A model generated the notes under the pieces. It saw only the letters and a list, made by a program, of their open reading frames with translations. It did not search any database and was not told where the DNA came from. Positions 1 to 12,080 of a DNA stretch of 64,000 nt are shown here, in pieces. The position numbers and the translations under genes are program-made. Every line of letters starts with the position of its first letter. Within the stretch, counting starts at the first letter, position 1. The stretch comes from Nephrocerus scutellatus (taxonomy: Eukaryota; Arthropoda; Insecta; Diptera; Pipunculidae): NCBI GenBank assembly GCA_947095585.1, contig OX352764.1, forward strand, positions 76,184,816 through 76,248,815, in the 5' to 3' direction.

Positions 1-303
1 GCAGCTTATCACTACCCTAGACGTCATCGAGAATAAATTATATTGGACGTCCACTGTTTCCTTTACAGGCATTGTCTACAGACCTGGTACGCACAAATTG
101 TTCATGCAGTCGTCGAATAGTTAAACGGCTTGGAGGATCCTTATGAAACCATTCCTGGAATTTGTTTCTTACTATTGAGGGTCTCAAGACTTCCATCCAA
201 GCTGCTAACTTCCTCTCTATCCCAAAGTATCTAGTCTACAACGAATAAAAATTTTGTATTATGTTGTACCATATAGTGGTTAACGTCTTTTTGGACAGCC
301 CTG
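1..303 (-). mobile_element. mariner-type transposon, 5' end and transposase N-terminus, cut by the window edge
   Basis: The minus strand begins with a terminal-repeat-like CAGGGCTGTCCAAAAAGACG at 303, abutted by TA (304-305), the mariner target dinucleotide. Inside, a frame at about 238-39 reads LAAWMEVLRPSIVRNKFQEW then FHKDPPSRLTIRRLHEQF and VDNACKGNSGRP. This is the helix-turn-helix N-terminal domain (DUF4817-like) found on many insect mariner-type transposases. The frame ends in a stop near position 41, so the copy is already broken. The catalytic domain would lie left of the window. Confidence 0.6.
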
Positions 304-359
304 TATTGTGATCACAACAGAATAATGACTGCAACACATATTATTTTTAGGAGTGGAAA

Positions 360-890
360 AGTTAATATAGTTATCTATGCACAGCTGTCCTAAATGCCTA
401 CAGATCCCTCAGATCCGGAAACATACCTAGAATCCAGCAATTCATTCCACACAATTATAAGAAGCAGTCAAAGAAGGAATCTCTTAATTCATTGATACGT
501 CCGAAGAAAGGTTCAATGGTCGACCAGTGATCTCTAGGTGCGGCACGGGTGTTGCGAATGAAGTGGACGATAGGCGGGATGCTCCGCTTGTTGAAGTGGC
601 GATGAAACGGTGACAAGTATGAAACATTCCTACGATGTACAAGCAATTCGATTGTTATTTGGATATATTCGTCGCCGATAGGTTTTAACGCACGATCTAA
701 ATTCCGACCAGTAGATGCAATGTGGTCTTGGGAGCACCTGACCAGACAGTACAGTTGTATTCTACCGTTTTTGCAGCTTTGGCGAATATGTTGCAACGTT
801 CCAACGAAGCTTGTTGTTGAGGGACATACCAAGTATTGAGATTTTTTCAGAATCTTTAATGCATGGATAAATGTTGTGGGTTTCATATTT
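360..890 (-). mobile_element. non-LTR retrotransposon family A, C-terminal RT fragment
   Basis: A 143-codon open stretch (886-455) encodes the C-terminal part of a LINE ORF2. It contains ELLVHRRNVSYLSPFHRHF, then IPPIVHFIRNTRA and FGRINELRDSFF, the usual end of this family (hydrophobic 'LEHRRNVSSLSLFY' block, then 'FGRTxxFRDSFFxRT'). The copy at 57133-57462 has the same blocks. No catalytic RT motifs remain here, so this is a 5'-truncated dead copy and not a host gene. Confidence 0.75.
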
Positions 891-1404
891 CACAAATGTC
901 GGCTGAAATAATAAATATGAAATCGCCATATATTTCAATGTCCGACCACAAATATTTTCATTTAGAAATTGTAGTCTTTAAATCCGTAGACCACCCTGAT
1001 GTATAAATGCTTGTCTCTTGAGCATAACTTATGTAAGCGTTATGTCAATAATTTCTTTTCGGAAGAAATAGAATGGAACAGCAGAATACATAATGTAGAC
1101 TGTACTTGAACCATTTTTTTATTCATATTCGAACGCTCGTATAATACACAAACAGAATCCTGCACAATTTACAAAACTCTTGTTATCTATTACCGTGAAC
1201 TCATGAATGGCAAATTCGTTTTTTTCAACTATGCATAAATAAGTTCTTGAATCACTTGAAGTAAGAAATTTGGAATTCAAAGGAAGGATGCATTGCCTTT
1301 CCACAAGTCCTGAACGCCGCGTCGTCCAGCCGGCTGCCAATGATGTACGTGTTTATCAGTTAACGCCATCTGTGTGTCATCACATCGTATACTAAAGTGT
1401 AAGC
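891..1404. other. no feature seen
   Basis: AT-rich spacer. It holds no coding ORF, recognised repeat or RNA gene that I can support. Confidence 0.4.
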
Positions 1405-1563
1405 ATGATTCCTTTCGTACCGCATCCTACCTACCGACGGACAACAGCAGACTGCCCCTACCGCCCCGAACATACCAAAGTACAAATGTGGTTCGAAGAT
1501 TTATACAGCGAATTACAATACACGAGAATATTGCACACGTCGCGCCGCCGCCGCCGCCAGTAA
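1405..1563 (+). pseudogene. short coding-like ORF of unknown origin
   Basis: A 52-codon ORF begins ATG ATT CCT TTC and ends CGC CAG TAA. It includes KVQMWFEDLYSELQYTRI and then a run of five Arg encoded by a CGC repeat. The mid-section has a plausible coding composition compared with the AT-rich flanks. I recognise no family. It may be a chance ORF over a GCC/CGC repeat, or a relic related to the coding-like stretch at 1820-2170. Confidence 0.2.
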
Positions 1564-1819
1564 ATGCAAATACCGAGGAGGATAAATATTATTGGCAAAT
1601 GTAAGCAGGAGTAACATGCTGGCTGCTGCGTTCTGTCCGAGATCGGTATAAATTTTTCTCGACTACTTCATGTGGTATTTATCTTTATTTTAATGTCAAC
1701 TGCCGAACAATAAACAATAAATTATTTACCATGAGCAAGTGAGGTTGCGAGAGCTATCGATTTCCATTGTGTGTGCTCGCGCTCACGGTGTCCGCCTTGT
1801 AAATGAGCAGCGAGCTTGA

Positions 1820-2170
1820 GACACAGGCGCAGCTAATACAGATAAATTTTGTAGTTCAACAACGATACAGAGGTTACTGGATAGGCTTGAATACGCTTGC
1901 AAGCTGGAGCGAATGCATCGTGAATATGACCTCGAAATCACATGTAGAACTGCGTTGCGCTACATATCCCAAAAAAAAATTGAACAACAATGTCGACAAA
2001 CATCTTCCTGGAATCCTGTGGGATGCATTATTTAGCAATGTACGCATGAGGATGATATTTCGCAACGATGGTTCTGTGGTCGGAAGTTTATTATGTTCAA
2101 GCAAATGGAACTTAATGTCGCTGATCTGAAATATTATCGCCGGTATTATGACTGTATGCGTGTAAGTTAA
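1820..2170 (+). pseudogene. coding-like remnant with in-frame stop and splice-donor-like end
   Basis: One frame reads LLDRLEYACKLERMHREYDL, then ALRYISQKKIEQQ, a TAG at 2033-2035, and then FIMFKQMELNVADLKYYRRY before a perfect GTAAGT donor at 2162-2167. The residue choice looks more protein-like than the overlapping 108-aa Met-initiated frame (1803-2129). I cannot name the family. It could be a decayed exon, a transposase scrap or chance. Confidence 0.25.
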
Positions 2171-2499
2171 GCAGTCACTTTGTGCGTGCTTGTGTTATAT
2201 CGGCGATGGACATCTTATGAGCTCATGGGCGCTTGCTTCGGACCACTGATTCATTTGGTAAGTTATCATCATTTTTATGGGCACAAAGGCGCGTTTCCCA
2301 AATCGATTTTACAGACACGGAGTAGACTTTTGGGAACTTAGCCAGGTACAGAGCTAGGAGTACATTTTCTATTGGAATAATTTAATAAAATTATTATATA
2401 TTGCACCATTTCAAATTAAAGAGAAAAAGCAAAGGCGCTGACCTATTCTAACCCAGTATTTCTAAAAAAGACTTTGCTTTACATAGTTCGCTTCCAATG
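2171..2499. other. no feature seen
   Basis: Spacer between the 1.8-2.2 kb remnant and the 3' end of the family A copy. Nothing supportable was seen. Confidence 0.4.
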
Positions 2500-4310
2500 A
2501 TTCCAGCTAATTTTAAATTATCGAACGGTAATTTTTTAAAAATAAAGTTTTGGAACAATCGAACCAACATCCACTATGTGTCGAGGGGCAAAAACGCAAA
2601 TTACAGGAGGTTATCAACAAAACTTTTTTGATATCTACTACTAGGGTTTTGCTTGGCACAGCGCGGGCGTTAAATAAAAGAAGAAAAAAAGAGGAAATGT
2701 CTATGAACTTGTGTTTTGAATGCTGAGCTTGGCAGAGCATTTCACATACGTGTTATACGGCTGAGGAGCGAATTTATCTCCACGAATGAACTTAACTGTA
2801 CATCCTAAGATGGGCTTGAAGGTAAAACTGATAAACATGTAGAGTGCTACGAGTATTGCGGTTGAATTCAAGGAGAGGTGGCATGCAGCCGGCTATTTCA
2901 CTTGACCACTGCTGGTGGAAGAAGCAATAAAACAGTGACAAGCAGGAAAAGTTCCTGCGTCTTGTGTTCTATCTAGCTGATGCAGATCAGAGAGAGTCAA
3001 ATATTTCTTGCTTCGGATTAGAAAATCTACACATTTCGCAGCATTTTTAGCGACGGTAAATATGTGGTCATTCCAACGAAGCTCATCCGTAACGCACATA
3101 CCGGGAATTGCGAGTTGTCTAGTTTCTCGATGCAAATGCCATTCATGGATTTAGAATTCGCTTCGATGATAGAAGACATCATCGGGTTTTGGAAGCGTTA
3201 AATTCTACTCGATTGTTTTTTCCCCATTTAGTAATCCGTCCAGGTCAGAATTTAACGTGCTGAACACACGTAGTTGTATGAGTTCCACAGCGAAAGAGTG
3301 AATTGGATTAGAAGAGATCATTAATAAAAAATGACAAATAGTGTCAGGAACAAAAACAAAGCCCTGAGAAACGCCAGCACTTCTATGATGTACCAAAAGA
3401 ACTTGAATTAATTGGTCAAAAAGATAGAAAGAAGATAAAAGATAAATAGGACAGTTTTTATCGACTCTATAATAACGCATTTTGTACAAAAATCTCGGTG
3501 CCAAACTCTGTCAAATGCCTTGGAAATATCGAGTGAAACAGCTTTTCTTTTACAACTTCTGCGCGGTGAGACATACTCTCAAATACTGTCGGTCACTAAT
3601 GATTTCGTTTGTTTCAAGACATTTCATGACGTAAAAATTGATTAGCGTTTCCATCTTCTTGCAAAGAATAGATATAAGTGCTATGGGTGTCGGCACGAAG
3701 AAGTAGACAACGGCTTTTTTGGGTATTGGCTGGGCAAAGGCTGGTTTCCAAGTTCTCGAGAAGAGTCCAGAAGAATAGGAAAGATGGAAAACCTTACGCA
3801 ATGGTAATGCCAGCATGGAAGAATATCCCTTCAGAACTAATGGGGCAATACTATCAGTCCCAGCGGATTTGTGAGTGTTGAGATTGTTTAAAAAACTAGG
3901 AACAAAATGCACAGCAAACCGCTGACAACTGGAATGTCATTATACATGAGTGTTGGAGTCGATGACAAGGCGGTATTTTTGATTCATTCTTTTCACGAAA
4001 AACCAAAAATCATTTTATGCCGTTGCCTAAAGTTTTGCTCGTAGGCTAATTTGACTCGACTCGAAGATGGGCATTTTAATCATTCCTGGCTCGTTTCAAA
4101 TTTGTTCGGTTTATGTCAGTAGTACCGAAAGCTATATCTCTCTAATCCTAGAAAGCCTCTTTACAGCTCGAGTCATACCATACATCTTTCTTTGGTTTGA
4201 CAGGCTTATTCTCTCATACCAATAAGTATGATGTTTGTGATTGGATCAGCGGTGGGATCCCTGTTACCATGGCCAAAAAAGTAGCGACCTGATAATACTA
4301 CAGTTAATAC
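2500..4310 (-). mobile_element. non-LTR retrotransposon family A, degenerate RT copy
   Basis: Reading from 4310 down, the minus strand shows a linker piece (DVWYDSSCKEAF), then RT finger sequence at 3912-3550 (AGTDSIAPLVLKGYSS, RTWKPAFAQPIPKK, then ALISILCKKMETLINF, a degraded 'RPIALLSVLSKVMEKLIN'). Next come a decayed GVPQGSVLSPTLF block (AGVSQGFVFVPD) and HSFAVELIQ where FADDSTL is expected. The thumb follows (ELRWNDHIFTVAKNAAKCV, 3135-2893), then the 3' end near 2700. Frameshifts and stops break it throughout, and the catalytic Asp pair is lost. The same thumb and 3' sequences recur at 57-58 and 62.8-63.4 kb. Confidence 0.7.
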
Positions 4311-4799
4311 CTCTATCAGTTTTTTATCAATATTTTAAAGCCCATAGCGGTGTTTAACAGACATTAACATTACCTCTAATATCTAGACTTCTCTGACGAC
4401 GTTCGTTTGCTTTTACATAGAAACTTGTATGAAATCGTGCACAACATACAATTGGAAGAAAATAGGACATGATTGAGGGTAAATGCAGCCGAATCAATAT
4501 CGGAAGGCACTGACTTAGTAGCACCAAACATGATGTGGAAAGCCGAATCGGCAAAAATTTGAGGTTAGCTTATTGTTTTTACTTTGACGATCTGCAAAGA
4601 AGTTCAGTACTAAAGATTAATTTTAGATCGCAAGATGGTGAAATAGAAAATACACCTGAAGTAGACAGTGTCAGAAACCCCATTTAGACTTTAAAAGATG
4701 AGTGAATCTGTGGGGATCTACATTGTAATTGATCGGGAAACTACTGACTGCTCAAAACTTGGTTTGAGCCAGTAGCGCAACAATCAAGTTCGTGATGTA
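4311..4799. other. no clear feature; possible 5' remains of the family A copy
   Basis: The minus-strand frame over 4554-4354 is open but shows no endonuclease motif I can recognise. The stretch could be decayed upstream sequence of the family A element or unrelated spacer. Confidence 0.3.
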
Positions 4800-7620
4800 G
4801 TGCTTGCTCTATTCATAGTGGCGGTCCCCGGGCAACTATGTGTATAAATCCTTATACATGTAGACTTAAATTGCAAGAGCAAACGGTCTAGCGTTTCTAG
4901 CCTAGGTAACGTGGGTTAGCACCCTGCGGTACCGAAAAATGTCCGCTACTGAAACCGACACAACGCCTCGGATAAGTAATGACCGAATTATGACGACTTT
5001 TGACTACTGTACCCGGACTAAAAGTGGTTTCTGGAATGTGAGGACGCTCCTTGACTCAGGGAGTGAAGGACCTAAAAATGCCAGATTTCTTCAACTGGAA
5101 CGTGAGTTCCTTCGATATAATTTGGACATACTGGGAATGAGTGAAGTAAGATGTTTCGACGCGGGAGAGTACCAATAACCAACGTATAATACTGTTCTAC
5201 TCTACTCCGACAAACCCTAGGGCAGTCCCGTGAATCTTGAGTGGGTCTGCTGTTAACGCCAACAGCACGTAGAGACCTAATTTCCTGGCACCCACATGGT
5301 GATAGGATCTTATCAGCTAGATTTCGGACTAGAGTGCGGCGCGTCACGATCATAAAGTGTTACGCCCCAACGAATCCCTCGACTGAGGATGAAAAGGCCA
5401 ACTTCTAGAATCAGCTAAGCGCTGTATTCAACGCAACGCCGAACGGAGATATCGTCATAGTAATGGGGGACTTGAATGCCAAGGTAGGCAACAACAACGA
5501 AGGACTAAGACATGTGATTGGGAAGCACAGCCTTTGCGAACGAAATGATAATGGTGAAAGATTTTTTGATTTCTACAACACCAACCACCTTGTCATATGA
5601 GGCACCATGTTTGAGCATAAGACTTGCCACAAAGTCAGCTGGGTGTTAACTGACAGGCAACCATAATCCAACCAAATCGACCATGTGGCGATCAGCCGAA
5701 GTTTTAGGAGCTGTCTTTTAGACGCCCGAAATCGACGAGGAGCCGATATGGGTATGGTACGGGATCATCACCTTATGGTAGCTACTGCCCAGTTACGTAC
5801 TGCATCAGTTCAAAGAATCCGCAATTTCATCCGAATGCCTAGGTATAATATTGACCGGCTAAAGATCGCCTCACTACGCCAACAATTAAGGGATCATTTA
5901 TCGTAAGGAGTGGAAGCAATCAGCAGCTCACTGCCGACAACCATCCAAGAACATTGAAAAATGTTTTTACATCTGAAACGTGGCCTCAGAAGCAGAGGAA
6001 GCAGCGAGCAGGTGCGATAGCAGAATCGTTTACAGAACCACCAAAGAGCTGAGAGGTAGTTACCGCTCTAGACAACATCCGGTGAAAGGACTAGACGGTG
6101 CCGTACTCGTTTCAGATGAGGATCAGCTCAAGCGTTGGAAGGAGCAATTCTCTACAGTCTGTAACCGTGTATTCGCCAACGATATCCACCCAAATCAAAC
6201 GGAGCTGCCGAATTCGCACCTCAACTCCCAGTAAAGATGAGATCAACGACTAGATGGTATACCCACAGAGCTTCTGCGTGTCGCTGCAACGACATCAGAA
6301 GAGCTTTTATATCCTCTTGTAGAGAGATCTTGGGAGGCAGAAAGTTTCCCCGACGAGTGGAATAAGAGAATGATTGTCAAGCTCCCTAAAAAGGAGTGCG
6401 AAAACTGGAGAGGCATTTGCGTTCTTCCTGCAGTTGCAAAGGTAATAGCCAAAGAAGTGCTTGAGCGAATTAAGGAACTTCTGAAAGATACACTCGATGC
6501 CGATCAAGCGGGTTTCAGCACTTGATCCTCCTGTGTAGACCACATCAACACCCTGTGGATCATTATTGAACAGTGCGTTGAATTCCGGTCACCACTGCAC
6601 CTGCTGTTCATCGATTTTGAGAAGGCGTTTGACAGTGTCAACAGACAGTTTATCTGGCACGCCTTGCGCATGAGAGGTATACCCGATTAACTAAAAGCTA
6701 TTATTAAAGCAACCTATGATGGCTCTAAATATCATGTGCTGCATAGAAGAAAGCTGTCAGAGGAATTCGAAATCCCAAGTGGGGTTCGACAAGATTGCAC
6801 TGTTGGTGAATAGCGATGTGATTCGCGCAGCTTTATCTACTGGAAACGAAGGAATTCGTTTGTTTACTCTCACACAGGATTGTGGAGCTACACTAAATAA
6901 AAACAAATGTGGAAAGTGAGGCAAATGTTGCGGGTTAGAAGATTAATACTGCCAAAACCAAAATCATCAACCTCGGCACTGACTCAGTAACTCAAATTAA
7001 CATTGCTGGACAACCGGTCGAGAGAGTAGAGAGTTTCCAATATCTTGGAAATATTGTCTCGACCGAAGGTGGAACCGAACAGGAATTTGGAATGATGTCC
7101 ATGATATGTCGAAGCAATGCGATCAGCTTAAACACCAAGCTGCGACTGTTTCGTTCAAATGTTGAATCTGTGCTGGTGGACTTGGAAGGTGACCGCTACT
7201 ATCACAAAAAGATTACAAACGTTCGTAAATAGGTGCCTACGGAACATCTTAAGGGTTTTCTGGCCTAACCCTAACTCTAACGAACATATTTACCAGAGAA
7301 CGGGTCAGGAACCAATAGAAACAACCATCCAACGACGGAAGTGGCACTGGATTGGTCATAAACTCCGAAAAGGCGACAGTTCCATAGAAAACTAAGCAAT
7401 GCAATAGAATCCGTTATATTAGGATGATAGAAGAACGGTTAGTCCGAGAAATACATGGCGCAGAACAGTTGAGGAGTCACGGCTATTGGGGAAGAGTTGG
7501 AGAGAGCTGAAGCTCATTGCAAGAAACCTAACCGCACGCGATAGAGCGTATGCGTAGTAGAGGCCCTAGGACCCACAAGGGGATATAGGACATAAAGAAG
7601 AAAGAAGTGAAGAGTGAAAG
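4800..7620 (+). mobile_element. non-LTR retrotransposon family F (endonuclease + RT), near full length but broken
   Basis: An AP-type endonuclease opens at about 5020 (FWNVRTLLDSGS, then RYNLDILGMSEVR) and continues with MGDLNAKVGNNN (about 5466), NDNGERFFDFY, NQIDHVAISRSFRS and ARNRRGADMGMVRDHH (5685-5790). The RT follows: LPKKECENWRGICVLPAVAK (about 6385), DADQAGF, LLFIDFEKAFDSVNRQF (about 6605) and EIPSGVRQ (about 6770), then VERVESFQYLGNIV (about 7020). The tail reads LQTFVNRCLRNILRVFW, RRKWHWIGHKLRKGD and GKSWRELKLIARN. The layout matches elements often annotated as CFDP2-like, usually RTE-type LINEs; the clade is tentative. Multiple stops and frameshifts, and no clear YADD box, mark it as dead. 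Confidence 0.75.
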
Positions 7621-9229
7621 AAAACTTTCAGTGTAACGTTTAATCTTTAGAGTAGGACATTTAAATATTTATATAAATGTGAGCGCGTGAACGCACTAAA
7701 TATTTATGAAACATTCTGCTCAATAAAGAAGCACATTTTCCAAATTAAAACTTAACTCTTGAAATGTTTTCGTCTCGTCCTGCCAACTTTTTGCATTTGT
7801 CGTACCGACACGGTGTTTTGTTTCAGCTAAGATTAACAAAATTTAACCAACAGACATAAGCTAGAGCGTTTTACCTTCAGCATCAAGATATGAAGAGCGG
7901 TACGGTGTAATGTCGTGCGCTTTGGTTCAAGTTCACGCTGATCGTGGCGCGGACAAGTCATGCATTGTGAGATTTCTTTTGTTTTTGTCGCATTTTCTTA
8001 TCAGAATCACATTAATAAATAAAGTCCCGAAAGGCGAAACAATACCGGAGGTTATTCACTGTACTGCATTTTTTATACCATACATATTGTGTACACGTGT
8101 GTTGCATTGTATAGGACTCCAATTCTTCGCCGGAGTTATGTCTCGTGTGCAGTTTATGTGCGATTCTTATCGCAAAAAGAAGCAATTTTCATTCATGTCG
8201 TTTTTTCATTATTGCTGTTCCTGCAACTAGTACGCAAAGCGCTCTGTTTTAATGATTTGACCAGAAAAACACAAAAATACTCTGTCGTATATAACGCCAT
8301 TTAACTCTGCTACTGCCTTGTTTTGCATACGAAAAAATTAATTTTTTTCAGTCTATGTATCATATTTGTGCTTAAAAATAGGCATTATAAGTTATCCTGT
8401 AAACAATTATTATTCTTGAAAAAAAATTTAAAAATCTTTGCCTTACCTAAAAAGTATCCCAGTATTTCACTCCCACTACAGATAGGAGCAGTTCAATTCC
8501 ATTAAACAGATTTGAGACAAGAACAAGCAACTTGAAGATGAATTTCGTGTTTTCATGCCAATTGATAGAATTAAATAGAAGTAAAATTATATTCGAAATT
8601 CAAAGAAATCGCACGTACAAAAAATTCCCAACGTTGGAGCCAGTGCAGTTCTTAATGCTAGAGTGGGAGTGTTCTATTCTAGTTTCGGCACTCCATCATC
8701 GTCATCGACATTGTCGAGATCACCAAAATGTTGACATAAATGGATTAAAGAACAACAAAAGCGCTCGTTTAAATAAAAACAACAACATGTCTCACAATAT
8801 GCTTTGTGCTTAAGAGTGCGATAATGACCGGAAAATGTAAACGTCCAATTTATGTTGATTCCAATTTAAAATGGAAACTGTCACTCACAGCTCATAAGGG
8901 TGGTTCTCTTCACATCGCCCCAATTTGAGGCAGACAATTTGCTGACAGAAATAAAATTAATTTATTAACAGACAGATTACTATTCAGGAAATCAGTTGTA
9001 ATTCTCCTCAAGAGTAGAAGACATGGTATGCTAAGGTATGCAAATATTATAGATGTATATTCAATTATGTAGGTTGTATGTACATATATACACATATAAA
9101 ACTTCCCCTTCATTTAAAATTCTATGATAAGTACTTGTAAATGTAACTTGTTATATATAATGTTATTCCTTATTGTCTTCTTATATATTTACCTAAGCTG
9201 ACTCACAAACCCTTGGAATCTCACAAATT
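7621..9229. other. intergenic, no supported gene
   Basis: AT-rich DNA. The longest open frame is 106 codons (7910-8230); it is Phe/Cys-rich with no domain and overlaps another frame of similar length, so I do not call it. No repeat was recognised. Confidence 0.4.
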
Positions 9230-10375
9230 AATTTGATACGATGAATAGCACGTCGCTCAAGCGTGCTAAAAGTTCGGGTTCGAATCTTATTAATCTTGAA
9301 TTTTTTTTGATTTAAAAGTTTTTCCTAAAGTAATATGTTCAGATCAGACTTTTGTTCAATACATGTTTTTTAAAATGATTTATTTATTATAATACTGGGC
9401 TACGAGCATTTTGAAATATTCTATATTAACTTCGCGTGCCCGTGTGTTTGTCTGTTAGTCTGTTTATCTGTTTATCTGTTTGTCTGTTAGTCTGTTTGTC
9501 TGTTTGTTTGCTTGTCTGTTTGTCTGTTTGTCCGTTTGACCTTTTGTCTGTTTGTCTGTTCGTTGTGGAAACTTCCGATCAATTTGTAATCAACTTCCCA
9601 ATGCCTGAACACATGTGTATTCCCGGTGGCAACACTTTCTATTAACATTTGGTAACTTTACCCGATTTTCTTCAAATTTTATACACATTTGTATGTCCGA
9701 TGGACAACACTTTTATAAAGTGCGAGTGATCGGGCCCCTGGGCCAAGAGGATCTCATATTTTTTTTTTAATTTTAACCAGATTTTCTTCAAATTTTATAC
9801 ACATATTTGTATCTCTGCTGCACAACACTACTTGCAAAAATTTGGAAGTGATCGGGGTCTCCCATACAATTTATTTTTTAAAAATTTACTCAATTTTTTC
9901 AAATTTTATACACATGCTTATCTCCGATGGTCAAAACTTTTTTTAAAAATTTGGGAGTTATCGGGCCCGGGATCATGGCTTCCCATACGATTATTTTTAA
10001 AAAAATTCCCCGATGTTCTTTAAATTTTATACACATGCTTATCTCTGATAGACAACACTTTTTTAAAAAATTTGGAAGTCATCGGGGCCTAGGGTCGAGG
10101 GGCTCCCATAATTTTTTTTGAAAATTAACCCGATTTTCTTTAGATTTTGAACACATGGATGTGTATCTCGATCGGCGTAATTGTGAAAAAAAATTATATA
10201 GGACCACCTGGCCTTGGGGCCGGATCACTTCCAAATTTTTACAAAAAGTGTTGTCACCGGAGATACACATGATGTGTACAAAATTCGAATAAAGTTGTAT
10301 ACATATGGAAGACCTCCGAACCTGGGGCCCGATTACTTCCAAATTTAATAAAAACGACAGCCACGGAGCGATGGA
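9230..10375 (+). repeat. composite repeat: tRNA-like box, (TCTGTTTG)n tract and ~115-bp tandem units
   Basis: A B-box-like GGGTTCGAATCTTA lies near 9277 and TTTTTCCTAAAG near 9320. A head sequence (TATTAACTTCGCGTGCCCGT, about 9424) leads into a degenerate TCTGTTTG tract (9448-9560). Units follow, each with ATTTTATACACAT (at 9681, 9797, 9908 and 10029; spacing 111-121 bp), a CTCCGATGG-type block and GGAAGTGATCGGGC. After about 10185 the units run in the opposite orientation. The same parts recur at 43.55-44.0 kb and in reverse at 14.2-14.33 kb. Confidence 0.7.
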
Positions 10376-10499
10376 CTATGATATTCTCGAGATTTCTTTT
10401 CTAAAGAGTCTGTAAATAAAATTTTAAAATCGATTAGGCTAATCTCTATTATTTTCCATAATGTTCGATCCAACATAATCTTACAATTAAGGAAGATCA

Positions 10500-12080
10500 G
10501 CTCGAATTCGAAGTATTATCATCATTTTGCTGTCTCGGATAGCAGAAATACGCGCAATGAATAAACAAACTACTTCAGTCAGTCAATATCTGAAAATAAC
10601 AGTCGTTACAATATATATATATAAAGATTTGAGCCTAAGGTCCGAATACAATTCGCAATTATACCGTCTGGCACGTAATTCTGCGACATCAAGTATCGGT
10701 AATGCAAAACGTAACTACTTTTCTTCAAAATTGTGTCCCACTCTCCCATTGAAACAACTGTGGAGAAATCTTCGCGATGTTGTTATTGGGGACAAAGTTC
10801 CATTTGACTGTCAACTTGACCCAACTGAGCTGAATAACCATTTTCTTACATCTGCATCACCTAGCTCTCTCCCATTGACTTCAGCGGCGTATCATAATGT
10901 TTGTCCCTCGAGTTTTGAATTTTCCACTTATTCCGAGGTAGACGTGCCGAGTAGCATTATGTCATTACATTCTAACTCAATTGGAGACGATGGTATATCC
11001 TAAAAATTTAAAAAAATTGATTTTTCCAGTGATCCTTGGCCCCCCTGTCACATATTTTTAACTTTTGCATTACTTCTTCATCGTATCCTAATACTTGGAA
11101 ACTTGCTAAAATAATTCCTGCTGCTAAAAAAGGTAATGCTTGTAATCCAATCGACTTCCGACTAATAAGTATACTGTCGTGCGCATCAAAAATTTTTGAA
11201 AAACTAATTACAAAACATTCGAAACAAAAACGGCTAACTTTTTCTAACCTGTGGATAAAAATAAATGGTAATCTTTCTTGCTCTAACCATATTAACTTTA
11301 TTGTCGGTCGTATATATGGTATATTGCGCAAGTTATGGCTAACTAGTGATTTTACACCCTTGGAAACTAGACGCAAGCTGGTGAAATCTTTAGATTTAAC
11401 TTATATTCTCTTTGTAGATGTAATCTATAGCAAACTTGACTCCCACTCGGAACATAAGCTGTTGGTGGCCTGTAATGACGCGATTCGATACGTGTATAAA
11501 CTTCGTAGATACGATCACACCTCAGCCCTGTTCAATAAGGTTTTCAGTTGCCCTCTAAGGCGGCTTCTGGATGTCAGAAACTGTATCTTCCTACATAATA
11601 TCATTGTAGCACGTAGCCCGGCGTACTTATACAATAAACTGCGATTTACCCAATCCTCCATAAATAGCACTCTTATTATACCGAAATATAATTTTCTTAA
11701 TTCCTCAAGGCACTTCCTCGTTCACGCCACCCGACTTTAGAAAATTGATAGCTAACGCATCGCGCTTCCGGAGGGCTATCTACGATCATTATAATTTGCA
11801 ATAATTCCCCCATGAACCCTGCTTGCTCTTACTCCATTCTTTACTTTTGTTCCTATACTTTCTTTATTTTAGTTTGTTTTCAACCTTTACATTACTCTAC
11901 TTTATCGATTGTACAATTCTTAACTTAGGATTTGTGTGTATTATTATTTTACGTTTGTTATGCTTATGTCACAGTCTTGTACTTGTATTTTTTGGCTAAA
12001 AAATTGTGTACACTATAAGACTCGGTCTTTTGTACTTATACTTAAGATTATAAATAAATGAAATGAAATTAATGAAAGGT
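10500..12080 (+). mobile_element. non-LTR retrotransposon family D with internal deletion
   Basis: The first frame (10527-11003) carries the pre-RT linker (RLARNSATSSIGNAKRNYF, LKQLWRNLRDVVIGDK). A second frame (11036-11740) holds the RT fingers (SSYPNTWKLAKIIPAAKKGN, RLISILSCASKIFEKLI) and then jumps at about 11230 to the thumb and tail (LSCSNHINFIVGRIYGILRK, HKLLVACNDAIRYVYKLRRY). The catalytic palm with the FADD box is absent, yet the frame stays open across the join. The element ends in an AATAAATGAAATGAAATTAA tail at about 12050-12075. It is non-functional as a polymerase. Confidence 0.75.

Noticed and set aside
7910..8230. 106-codon plus-strand ORF as a membrane protein
   Set aside because: Phe/Cys richness follows from T-rich DNA; an overlapping frame of similar length is equally open.
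9448..9560. CRISPR-like array of short repeats
   Set aside because: Simple TCTGTTTG-type microsatellite without spacers in a eukaryotic genome.
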